Source: Hermodice carunculata (taxonomy: Eukaryota; Annelida; Polychaeta; Eunicida; Amphinomidae). Taken from it: a stretch of 64,000 bases of DNA. A program made the translations under genes and the position numbers. Every line of letters begins with the position of its first letter. Position 1 is the stretch's first letter. The stretch is from positions 67,840,905 to 67,904,904 of the forward strand of contig OZ026630.1 of the NCBI GenBank assembly GCA_964020975.1, written 5' to 3'. A model generated the notes under the pieces. It worked only from the letters and a program-made list of their open reading frames with translations. It was not told where the DNA came from and did no database searches. Shown piece by piece: positions 53,353-64,000 of this stretch.

Positions 53353-55427
53353 CTGGTCAAAAAAAGAAGGATTCGTTTTGGATTCCTATAAAAGGATTCC
53401 TTTTAGATTCCTTTTGGATTCCATTAGCCCTGTGTTATCTCCATGACCAGTTATGATTCATTTTGGGTGCAAAATGCATTGAATACAGCGAAATATTTAT
53501 GAGGATGGAATCCTTTGAAAAGGATCCCCATATCATTAAAAAAAAAAAAAACACCGCAAAAGTAATATTTCGGAATGCTCGTGCATTTGTAGGATTCCCA
53601 TATCATTATCAAGAATCCAGAAGTAATGTTTTAAAGGAATCCTAGTAACTGGGTGAAAGGATTCCCATATCATCAAGAGTAATGCAAAAGTAGTGTTAAG
53701 GAAGCCTAACGGTTCCCTTGAAAGGATTCTAATATCATTAAAAGGAATTCAAAAGTAATGTTAAGGAATCCTAGGTCCCCTTGAAAGGATTCCCATATTA
53801 TTAAAAAAGAATCCAAAAGTAATGTAAGCTCACACTGGTAAACAAGATGACCAAACCAAAACGATGTACATGATTATATACATGTGTGTAAAAAATACAC
53901 TGACTGTCTTTGAACATTTACATGCAATATCCAGATCTGGTCTTCTTAAAACCAAGGAGTGTAACCTCGATCCTTGTTAAAATCAAATCCTGTAACTGCA
54001 GTATCAAATATACACCTATGGAGGCCTATTCTACATGTATATTCTTACCATATGCATGCATGTAGATGCATAATACATAATCGAAGCAGCAAGAACACTT
54101 ACACCAATCCAAGCTTTTTATACATATAGAATGTATGAAGTGTGCAATTCAGCCTTCCAATCACAAGTTGTGGTGGTATTTTTATCTCTGAATGCTCTCT
54201 GCACAGTCCTCTTTGTTTATATATAAGTTAAACATATAACTTACCTTAAGACAATTTTCATTCTGAACCTATACTCAGTCTGAAAAAAGAAACACCCCTT
54301 CCTCAATGGCCCGACCAAGGATTCAAAACCATAACTGAAAGCACACAAAACATACCGCCAATGCGCATGTCCCATCCCAAAGTTACTTTTCCTTTTCTTG
54401 TTCAGTTTTTCATCTTTGCCTTTGAGTATGCAGAGTTTTTACCTCATTGTTATTCTGGACAAACACATTACCAACAAGTGTCTTGTATATACAGCACACC
54501 CATAAAGCACTCTCCCCAGAGGAACTAGACAACAGCAGCATTAACACCTTGCTAATCCCCTGGAGTGACCCAATATACAAGCTACTGGCTGGGCCCCAGA
54601 GGCTTGGCTCGGGTCAGGCTACTGGTGGCTTATGTACACTTTGACCAGGGTATTCCACATTCAAAATAATGTATGTATGGATATGAAAGTCTCTCTTTAT
54701 GGAACATTAATTATACTTTTAATCACAGTCTCATAATTTGACTTGTCACAGAATTGTGTGTGGCCAAGAGACAACACACACAGAGCAATATATGACCAGT
54801 GATGTAAACTGCTGGTTCAACCCATTGGAGTAAAGTGACTAAACTTGTAATCTTAGGATAAATTCCTGTAAGATAATATATGAAACTGATCAGCAAGTAC
54901 TTACCTTCTACTAAATCACACTTTTTGCCTTTAGTTGGTGCTCCTCTCTTGATTAGTTCCTGTTTCAACTCAAAGACTCTCCACCTCCCATACTCTGCCA
55001 TGCTTAGCTAGTGGGCACTCTGTCAGGCTAGGGTGTATAGTACCCCAGAGCCATCTGGTGGTGAAACTCATTTCTGACATGGTCTATTATGTAAACTTGA
55101 AGAGCCAGATCAGCAGGCATCTCTCGCTACAATTCAACATGGTGGTTATGGCCATGCAACCGCCAAAATTCAAGCAACCAAACATCATATGACAGCTAGG
55201 ATATAACAGGAATCCAAAAAGAATGCAAAAGAATCCAAAGTAAGGCAAGTCACCCCAAAGGATTCCAAGAGGAATGCAAAAGAATCCAAAGTAATGTTAC
55301 TGTACCATATCTCTCTTCTCATAAAGGGATCTTTTTCCCCGAGGAATCCTGAAAGAATCCCAGTTTCCCCTGGCACTGCCGAAGTAATCCAAAGGTAATC
55401 TAAAAGGAATCCATTTTCTTGGACTAG
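53353..55427 (-). mobile_element. Candidate DNA transposon with GGATTCC iterons
   Basis: About 480 bp on the left (53353-53830) and 230 bp on the right (55195-55427) consist of mirrored GGATTCC/GGAATCC iterons spaced 20-50 bp (AAAGGATTCCCATATCATTA type). The extremities CTGGTCAAAAAAAGAAGGAT and, reverse-complemented, CTAGTCCAAGAAAATGGAT are similar. Between them, on the - strand, lies a SAP-domain first exon. No target duplication and no catalytic domain were identified. Confidence 0.45.
54905..55001 (-). CDS. SAP-domain first exon
   Basis: It starts at ATG (54999-55001): MAEYGRWRVFELKQELIKRG, then APTKGKKCDLVE, ending at a strong GAAG|GTAAGT donor in phase 1. The W/V..LK.EL..RG.PT.G.K..L spacing is that of the SAP DNA-binding motif (about residues 8-32). 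Downstream exons would run towards lower coordinates but were not found before the left iteron array. Short SAP-first-exon genes are common in repeat-encoded proteins of invertebrates. It may be the DNA-binding part of the surrounding element's protein or a captured host exon. Confidence 0.55.
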
Positions 55428-55560
55428 GGCTTCCCTCCTGTTCTTGTATTTCACTAATATTATCACTCTTGAAATTATTTACTACATTCATTTGAAACTC
55501 ATCCAATAGAGTGTCACGGCTCTCAGAACTTGTTCTGCCCAAAGATTTACTACCTAGATT
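55412..55560 (-). CDS. Possible coding remnant next to the GGATTCC element
   Basis: The - strand reads CLKNLGSKSLGRTSSESRDT, then LLDEFQMNVVNNFKSDNISE, a natural-looking composition. A stop lies just upstream of GEC, and the frame continues into the iterons. No family was recognised. It may be the end of an older gene interrupted by the element. Confidence 0.22.
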
Positions 55561-55569
55561 TTTCAAGCA

Positions 55570-57690
55570 TTCTCCTCATTTTGGTGCACCAATTTTGTTG
55601 CCCCAGGGAGTCTAAATGCCTGACTGTATTGTATGCCTGCTGAACAGCAGGGTGGTTTTCAGGGAAGTACAGTTACTGTATTAAATCTATTTCAAAATTT
55701 CACAGCCTTTATCTGTCATCTGACACTAAGTGGAAAATATCGGCAGCAGTATACTAAAACTTGCATTAACTTAGAAAAGGGGGTCTTTGAGAGTGAATAG
55801 TGTGGTGAAACGGGGGTCTTTGGGAGCGACTAAAGCTAAAAAAATATGCGGTCTTTTGGGCTGCATCGACCCGTACAGGCGTATATGGGGCGCCCCCTCC
55901 CTTTCCCGCCGTATGTCCCAGTCACCGAGCGTATGCAATCACTCATGTTTGCGCATCCATCCATCCGTCTGTAAACAATTGCTTGTGAACATAATACCAT
56001 GTACATTTTGAAGCCTCTTCAAAGTTTTTCTACATGTTCTTTGAAGGAAAATCCATCCACATTTTTTTCGTTATTGGTGGCCCCGCCAAGTGGATTATGT
56101 GATACAGTGTCCAAAAAGTGAGGGAAAAATCCAGGATTCTATTCATGCAAAGGCCATCAGCCATTATACTTAAATCATGGTATACTCTATCAACTAAAGA
56201 TGCACCTTTGTCGTACAAAAGAGAAGTTGTTCATTGGACAGCATGCTACCCTCGCTGCCTTTGCACCGATTATAAGCAGCATGCCTGCTATACAGTATAA
56301 CTGATGAGTTGTTCACAAATATTTCATATTGCCGGAAATATACAGATGTAACTATGTCTGAACTCCAGTGTGCTTCTCGTGTATTTCCTTCATTACAAAA
56401 GGCGTTTTATACTGTGGGGTTTTTTTTTCAATCAATATTTTTAGGAATATTGTAGACCAACATCTAATTGTGCAAATGCAAAAGGTTTGTGCTAAACTTC
56501 GTTTCTCCGCGGATGTTTAGACGGTTTACTCTTTGATCACAGGACAGTAAGTTGTTATTCAAATGTACTGAGAGGCAGCAAACAGGCAGATTCTTAAGGA
56601 GAAACATCTTTTTTCGAAACACACTTTTTCATTGTTTGTACTACTGTTGTCAACTATGATTTTTGAGAAACATCACCAAAGCTAACGTAATTTTATGTTT
56701 AGCTTCTTTGAAGGTGAAAAGCTTATCTATTTAAGTTGAAGCGATTCCATCATCCTAACATCGTGTTGATTTTTTTGTTTTAATATGTTCACATTTTTGG
56801 AGTTCGGTTTTTAGATTTGTATATTTTAAGTACCAATACTTACTTTTTACTTGGGAGACTTGTCAGTCAGCAGAAGTCATAGGATGGTCCGTTGTCTGTC
56901 TGTCCACAATTTATGTGTCTGAGTTCTCCAAAACTATAAAACAAATTCACTTCAAACTTGGGGGAATTTATCCTATATGGCCCGGTTTTTCCAACACATT
57001 TACTCAGTGACTAATCACTCAGACCTGAGAATATTTCTCAGTCTCGATTTTTGGTTTCTTAATTTACATCTGACTGGCTGGCTTATATTCCTGAACCAAT
57101 CAACGGCAAGATGTGTGAGTAATCACTCAGAAGTTTGAGAAATTGGGCCAAGGGCCTGTAAATGGAATGAAAACACCGTTAATTACGCTACTTATATAGC
57201 AGGGAGTACCGTTGACCTGGACCGTTGAGCAACGCCACATAAAAATCAGCGTCGATGCGTTAAGGCTAATCTACCAGTCTAACCGCCAAATTGACGTGTT
57301 AGTATGACGTGAAAATATGGATTCCTCGCATCATAATAGATCTCACCGGCGACATGTGTTGTTTGGTAATCCTGTGTCACCAAGCCATATTTAAAGAAAT
57401 TGACTAGTGACATTGGTCCGTAGTCAATTTTTATGTGGAAGACTAATCCTCCTCTCACACATCTGCTAGTAAATATATGGAACTGTATCGACAGACAGCC
57501 TTTTCTCAATAAAAGAGTTCACCGTGTTTTCTGGAGCTCGGCTGTAGGGGGTAGCTCAGTGTCTTTTAAAATAGGCACAGGAATATAAATTAGGTATAAT
57601 ATTAGGCAAGGGTGCCAACCTGTGACATTAAGGCCAAATAGTTCAGTAAAATAAAGATATTATATTCGACTGCTTGTCTAAACTGGTCAC
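55570..57690. other. Intergenic, no supported gene
   Basis: A - strand open stretch at 57279-57509 has no splice context. Otherwise no structure was recognised. Confidence 0.4.
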
Positions 57691-57988
57691 TTAAGCTCTT
57701 CTGAAACTCGGTGGAAATGTGGCTTGTGGATGGGTCAAACTAAAGTGTTCACTGGGTAATGATATTCTGCAACTCTGATTTATAACATTTTTTTTTTCAG
57801 TTCGGGTACTTAACGGTTAATGCATAAATTCCCATTGATTACAATGCAAGTCAATGGCGATTGCAATGGTAAGTCACACTTTTGACCTCTGCAAAAGCTT
57901 CAACCAGATTCACTTCAAACTTGGTGTCAATGTACCTGGGGTGGGTTTCTACCAGTTTGGTTCAAATAGTTGTGCTCCAGTGGTTTTC

Positions 57989-57989
57989 A

Positions 57990-58056
<67 letters not shown>

Positions 58057-58060
58057 TCCT
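57989..58060. repeat. TTTC microsatellite
   Basis: About 17 uninterrupted TTTC (CTTT) units are followed by TTCC and a G-run. Confidence 0.95.
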
Positions 58061-59997
58061 TCCTTTTTGGGGGGGGGACTGTAAAAATCTTCCTCATAAC
58101 AACAAACAAGGCAATTAGCTTTGAAATGGCATAGGGACACTCCTGGGACCTCTGGACCTTACTTTGTTCAACAGGTGGCACTGTGTTATTTAAAAAAAAT
58201 GTATATTTTCACTTTTCTTGACTTTTTCTCCCAAACTGTAATTTGGCTCCTCTTCAGACTCGTAGGGAATTTACATGGACTTGAATTCCACCAAATCTGT
58301 TCACTACATTGTGGTCCTGTCATTTTCTAATTTTAACAAATTATCAAAATTTAGAAAAAAAATGGTAAATTGGTTAATGTCCGCAACAGTGACGATGGTC
58401 GTAAACAAAGTTGACCTTGATATCATTCCTAACTTCACAGGACCACTTCAAATGGTCAGGCTCCATTGATTTTTTGGATTTTTATAATTTGTTTGTTTGT
58501 TTGTTTGTGTGTGTGTGTGTGTTTGTTTGTGTGGATTTTTTTTTTTTGGGCAAAATCTTAAAAATCTTCGAAGTTGCAAGGCAAACTGCTTTGACATTGC
58601 ACAGGGACACTTCTGAGGACCGGTAAACCTGAATTTGTTAAACAGGTGGCGCTCAGATTTCAAAAAATATAGTTGTTAAAATGAATTTTCGTGGGTTAAA
58701 TATATTTGCATCTTCTCCAAAACCATGTGTGAGGTTGTGCTGAAATTTGATGGAAACGCACCTTGTGGAAGGGTCAACCTAGTCGTTAGTATGTGGTGAT
58801 GCTGCGGATCCTGATTCTTAATGAATTTTTCAGTCTGAATTCTTGTCGGTAAAGGCATGCATTCCTCATGCTTACCATGGTAGTCAATGGCAGTTGGAAT
58901 GGAAATTCACATTCTCGACTTCTTCTCAAAAAAATATCAACCAGATTCACTTCAAACTTGGTGGGGATATACCTTGGATGAGTTTCTACAATTTTTTTTT
59001 CTCAAGTAGTCCGGCTCAACAGTATTGCATGAATTTTGTCAGAGTATAGTCTGACTATGGTAACTTTGACAAGGTTATGGGATATTGAACGTTGTGACCA
59101 CATGTCAGTAAATGCAGCAATAGAGTGAGTGCATACATTGCAAGATAATAAGTTTAATGGAATGCTTTGATTTTACACACAAATTTTCCCCAGGTGGTTC
59201 TCTGCCAGCTTTGTGAAGGAGGTGATGATACAATGATTTTCTATTTTTCATGAATATTTTTATTTTTATTATTTTTATTTTTTTCTCAAGAACTACTTGC
59301 CCGGTTGCTGTGATATTGAATACAGGGTCAAATGGGGTCGTGTAGCTCATATTTTGGCCACCAGGTGGCCCTGCGACTTTTTTATTTGTGTCTCCCCGTG
59401 GAGGGGGGCATGCTATTTGACCAGGATGATAGTTCTGTATAAGGACGTGGTCAAATTTGAAGATGGATGACCTTGACCCCATTCCCAAGGTCACAAAGCC
59501 ACATCGGTAAAATCTTCAACACATCGACGCGAACCAGATAACTCCAGAAGTTTTGGAGATACGGTTTTGATATTGTACAGGATTATAGTCGTCTCTAACG
59601 GCTCGGTCAAGCTCGAAGATGGGTGACCTTGACCCCATTCCCAAGGTCACAGAGCCACATCAGTGAATTCTTCAACATATCAACGCGAGTGAGAAAACTT
59701 CAGACGTTTTTAAGCTAGGCACTTGATGCTGAACAGAATGATAGTTCTCTATGAGGGTTCGGTCAAGTTTGAATACGGGTGATTTTGAGTCACTTGAAAC
59801 TTAACATGATTACAGATATGATCACGTAACACCGCGGAAGATCAGAGTTACGTAATAGATATCTATTATAAGTATAAAATTTCAGGAGACAACTGGTAAG
59901 GGCCCACGGGGGACATTATATTTTCAGTTGGGAAATCAACCTGTTATAGTGTTTAAATGACTTGTGTGTTTTCTGGGAAGCAAATCTTCTTTTGTAG

Positions 59998-60097
<100 letters not shown>

Positions 60098-60439
60098 TTT
60101 AGATCAAAATTTCTTCTTTCAGGAACAACCTGGCCGATTGCTCCCATGTTGCATGCAGGGTCATTTTTATGGTTGTGTACTTAATATTTTGGCCATCAGG
60201 TGGTGTTGTAGTTTCCTTGTTAAGTGTATGTGCAAACACAGACTTTTCGTTTTCCTTCAAATACTTTATTTATTTATTCATTCATTCATTCTTTTCTTAT
60301 TTCTGTGTGAATTTTGTTCTCAGGTTCTCTCGGACACTATTGTTGAGGAAAGTACCACACTTGGCATGGTGATTGACCTAGTAGTGAAATTATGAACATG
60401 TCTTGGAATAGTCACCGTGTTGAAAACTATGCAAGTTCG

Positions 60440-61115
60440 GGCCATTTGAAATTTTAAATGTTGAATATCTTCAAAACTATTATAGGTGGAAGTGCCATTC
60501 TAACTTCAATTTATAGGCTCGTGCAATAGGTGCATCCGAGGAACCAAAAACAAAAGTTGTAGAATTATAATCGATGCTAATTAGGTGCACTTAAAAAGTT
60601 TCAATGTTGAATAGCTTCAAAACATTACAGGTAGAGGTGGCATTCCAACTTTGATATATAGATTTGTGCTGTAGACACATCCAATGAACCACAAACGAAA
60701 GTTGTAGAATTTTAATTTATGGAAATTAGGAAAATATAAAAAATTAAAGCTTGGAGAATTTCACAACTATTACAGTTAAGGGGGTCATTGCAACTTCAAT
60801 TGATACGTTTGTGACATAGCTGCATTTGACGAAATATGAACCAAAGTTGTAGCATTCAAATTTGTGCAAATTAGGCAAATTCACAAAATTCAAATGTTGA
60901 ATATTCAACTGCAAAATTGTTTACGATAGAAGTGCCATTCTTACTTCAATTGATAGGTTTGTGAGATGGCTGTATCCAATGAACCATGGATTAAAGTTGT
61001 AACAGTTTTATTTAAGCAAATACACAGAATTTGAATTTTGAGTAACTTCAGAACTATTATAGATAGAAGTATCATTTTAACTTCAATTTATAGGTTTGTG
61101 ACAGAGCTCAATTGT
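60440..61115 (+). repeat. Second tandem array of the ~145-bp unit (about five copies)
   Basis: Unit starts similar to TGAATATCTTCAAAACTATT appear near 60463, 60608, 60750, 60896 and 61033. The accompanying CATCCAATGAACC and GTTGTAGAATTTTAATT blocks match the 8.6-kb array in the same orientation. A decayed terminal-hairpin stem (CTGATTTGCT, 61211-61220) follows. Confidence 0.88.
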
Positions 61116-61561
61116 TTATGTCTCTTTTGAACAGTTCAATATACATTATTATTGCAGGAGTTAAATAAATAATGAACATACAATCTTTAAAAGTTTTCTA
61201 GGGACACGGACTGATTTGCTGACAAGATAATGAAATTTATCTAGTTTTTACGTATTTTTTTATGTGTTAAAGCTATTTTGCGACTTCGTTTCCAGAGCGG
61301 TTGAATAGAATTGCATGAAATTGTATCAAATGTAAACTGACTAAAGATGATGAATGTGTGCGAAAATGATGGTATTATGTCTAGTTTTGATAAAATTATC
61401 GGATATTAAACTTTGGAACCATGTGTGAGTAAGTGCCAAAACGTTTAAGGTATACAGCAGTAGTAGAGTGCATGAACTGCAATGTTGTCAAAATTGGTGA
61501 ATGGAGCGGTAAGCTTTTGCACATAGATGTGGCCCAGGTGGACCACCACCAAATATGTGCA

Positions 61562-61564
61562 GGA

Positions 61565-61630
<66 letters not shown>

Positions 61631-61652
61631 CATGATGATCATGATGATCATG
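61562..61652. repeat. GAT trinucleotide microsatellite
   Basis: About 22 GAT units are followed by CATGAT variants. Poly-Asp and poly-Ile open frames here are artefacts. Confidence 0.96.
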
Positions 61653-61816
61653 CATTCCCACAGGGGTTTCATTTAGTGTTAAGTAGAATTGAAGCGTTTT
61701 GCTGACTCAGTAAAGCTGACATACATGCATATATCTTGGTAATGGTTGATCCTAGGCCCATGGTTACTGGTTACTACTAAACGTTAACAGGAAGGTACCT
61801 GTGTTTTTTGTTTTTG

Positions 61817-61817
<1 letters not shown>

Positions 61818-61863
<46 letters not shown>
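61818..61863. repeat. CT dinucleotide microsatellite
   Basis: About 20 CT units form a nearly pure tract. Confidence 0.95.
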
Positions 61864-61867
<4 letters not shown>

Positions 61868-61869
61868 CA

Positions 61870-63030
61870 CATTCTACATGTACGCACAAGTAAATTTGAA
61901 ACTGTTAATCATAATGTCTGCATACACCCAAATTCTATACATGACATGCGCTTCAACTCAGGCGATATCCATTTAATTGCATCTTTCTAGACCAAATAAC
62001 AGGCACATTGAAACTGTTATTCTGTGTTTCATCGTTGAAAAACAACACAATAAAGTAAAACAAAGTAATAAGGCAGAATGTACTTAATGTATACATCCCT
62101 TGAGATAAAAAAAAAAAAATCATGCGGCATAAAAAAAAAAAGATTTTTTTTTTTTTTTTTTTTTACAATTAAAGTTTTGGGCCATTTCTGTTCATGGATA
62201 TATAACACATAAAGCTTTTACGGTTCAGGAAGAAAGTAAAATAACTTTCACAGTTTTCTCCCCTAAATTATAATCATGATTCACGATTAACTGAAAAAAA
62301 TACAATCACGAATCAAACGTTGCAAAAATGACCTCATTTCAGCTCAGGGAAAAGAAAATTTAACAACATGCTGTTTAATATGGTGGTCACTCATGTCTTT
62401 ATCTTTCTTTTTCTGAATCAAAATGATTTGCTCCCTCAAAAAGAAAAAGAGTGAAAAGAAACACAAACGGTGCTGCTCAAAGCTGTGAATACTAATAGAA
62501 CACCAATATTTGTCAAAATGGCAGTTGTCACAATATTGGGAAATGGTATCATCCGCGTGAGAATGACATAACTGCATGTAAGTAACAAGCCCGCCCACAG
62601 AGCAAAAAGTGGATCACTTTTTGTCTGAAAAATGTGTGCAGACATGTTTTTACGAACCAACACAAAAAGATTACCCTCTTTAAACCAAATTGTTCATCTG
62701 AAGACTTGCATTAGTCTGGCCTATGGGTTCCTCATTTCCCAAAATATAAATAATGTTTTGCTGAAACATGTGAAATGCAAACATCCTGATTCATTGTCAT
62801 CGACGGTGTATATATATTTTGTCTGGAGGAGTTTTCATAGGTGAACGCTGCTGTTGATTTGAATAAGACCTCTGCATGCTGGCGGTGGTCACTGGTGCTA
62901 AAATGCGGTTTAGCCAAGTGTATGTGCCATGAATACATCATTGTGTTTCACAAATATACAAAACGTGCGGCGATGTATGGCGTTTTTTATTAATCCGCTC
63001 TGTTAACAAAGCAGGTACAAGCGGGAAACT
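61870..63030. other. Intergenic, no supported gene
   Basis: A- and T-runs occur at 62108-62160. The open frames seen lack splice context or motifs. Confidence 0.4.
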
Positions 63031-63038
63031 AGGAAAGA

Positions 63039-63310
63039 TGATTTGCTGCATAGCAAATCAGTGTGTGTGTCTTCAAAGCATATTGGTATGGCAATGTACA
63101 ACTATTCCACAAAACAGGAGTAGAAGTTGGAATGGCATCTCTATCTATTATAGCTTTGAAGTTATTCAAGATTTTAAATTTCTAATGGTGCTTTTTTACA
63201 TAATTTAAATTATTACAACTTTTATTTTTAATTCATTAGGTGATAAGGTGCCAATGGTCAACACTCCCCTAGTAGAAGTTGGAATTACATCTCTATTATA
63301 CTGTTGAAGA
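63039..63310 (-). mobile_element. Inverted fragment of the tandem-array element with its terminal hairpin
   Basis: TGATTTGCT (63039-63047) and AGCAAATCA (63052-63060) form a 9-bp stem with loop GCAT. They are followed by two units of the 145-bp repeat in reverse orientation (GAAGTTGGAATGGCATCTCTA near 63125; GAAGTTGGAATTACATCTCTA near 63276). The order, hairpin then inverted array, is the mirror image of the 8.6-10.1 kb element. Confidence 0.75.
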
Positions 63311-63336
63311 TATTCAGGATTGAAAATTTCAAATTC

Positions 63337-63337
<1 letters not shown>

Positions 63338-63385
<48 letters not shown>

Positions 63386-63445
63386 AAGAAAGAAAGAAGG
63401 GAGGGAGAAAGAAAGAGCAAAAGAAAGACAGACAGACAGACAGAC

Positions 63446-63492
<47 letters not shown>

Positions 63493-63495
63493 AAA
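63338..63495. repeat. AAAG/GACA compound microsatellite
   Basis: AAAG tracts at 63338-63390 and 63448-63493 are separated by GGGA and GACA blocks. Next comes an ACAC tract. It lies directly after the inverted repeat fragment. Confidence 0.95.
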
Positions 63496-63499
63496 GTGT

Positions 63500-64000
63500 G
63501 TGTTAACACACACACACACTTTAATGATAGAATGCATGAACAGGGATTTTGAGCATTTCCTGGACTGTGTAATTGTATATAAATAATGTAGCCCAAAATG
63601 TTTTCTTTAAGAGCCACTGAACTGACTGGTATCCAGAAAGAAAACATTAACTTATAATTGAATCACCAAACAGACATAGCCATTCAATCAATGCAGCCAA
63701 TGTTTATATGACAAAATTAACTCATTCAGTGATGAACCCAAAGGATATACTCTTTGCTAATTCTTTTAAATTTGCATTGCTCATACAATGTGTGAAACAA
63801 ATAAAAAAGGTCAGAATATCACAAATCATGAGCAGAAGAATACTCAGTATATCCCTTTGATACAAATTTTACTGACAGTAAATGAAGACTTCTGTCCTGA
63901 ATGAGTCAAGGGATGCCGCATTTTCAAAGGGTCATTTTGATGTCACATCTTGTAAAATATATACCAGGATTATGGCTTGTTTGCAGTTAAATTGAGATGT
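63500..64000. other. Intergenic, nothing recognised
   Basis: No repeat, exon or structural signal could be supported in this final stretch. Confidence 0.4.

Noticed and set aside
57279-57509. - strand open frame of 76 codons
   Set aside because: There is no acceptor/donor pair, family motif or conserved neighbour.
61433-61705. Poly-Asp open frame
   Set aside because: It comes from the GAT microsatellite and lacks a plausible gene context.

Overview
This looks like about 64 kb of nuclear DNA from a marine invertebrate animal. The genes have long GT-AG introns, the base composition is AT-rich, and the sequence is full of dispersed repeats, tandem arrays and microsatellites. I lean towards a lophotrochozoan, probably a mollusc. 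The basis is the style of the dispersed repeats: AGGTCA-containing units, ACATG-rich stretches, tandem arrays ending in a hairpin, and tRNA-headed SINEs. A hemichordate or cephalochordate cannot be excluded. I see no bacterial, organellar, CRISPR, retroviral/LTR or Polinton sequence.

Host genes. The best-supported gene is PLGRKT (plasminogen receptor with a C-terminal lysine) on the + strand, with four coding exons at 38293-46780 in perfect phase. On the - strand, two genes lie head-to-tail. One, at 21233-24974 (perhaps from 25365), is a single-pass membrane protein with a fibronectin type III domain. The other, at 18122-20076, is a small secreted protein with a signal peptide and an EGF-like cysteine pattern. 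An unassigned - strand exon (36998-37126) lies just upstream of PLGRKT and points away from it. Several weaker exon candidates are listed at low confidence.

Mobile elements fill much of the rest. 1277-7643 is a piggyBac-type transposon with TTAA target duplications, matching terminal repeats and an intron-bearing transposase that keeps all three catalytic aspartates. Five short TTAA-flanked elements (14.0, 15.7, 19.1, 34.3 and 45.6 kb) share its end motif; each has a central hairpin whose sequence differs from copy to copy. 8.6-10.1, 60.4-61.2 and 63.0-63.3 kb hold arrays of a ~145-bp unit ending in a small hairpin (Helentron/pearl-like). 27.0-28.1 kb holds a unit with paired nuclear-receptor half-sites. 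28.7-29.8 and 53.0-53.3 kb are LINE remnants. 32.5-36.2 kb is a candidate new DNA transposon with CAACGTTGA iterons at both ends, flanked by perfect palindromes. 41.0-41.3 kb is a two-headed tRNA-derived SINE with an 8-bp target duplication. 42.7-44.7 kb is a Penelope-like element remnant with a GIY-YIG endonuclease segment and an intact-looking hammerhead ribozyme. 49.1-50.2 kb is a mariner with an internal deletion. 53.35-55.43 kb is a candidate transposon with GGATTCC iterons enclosing a SAP-domain first exon.

The most notable results are the hypervariable-hairpin MITE family and its link to the resident piggyBac, the hammerhead ribozyme, and the iteron-bounded element at 32.5-36.2 kb.
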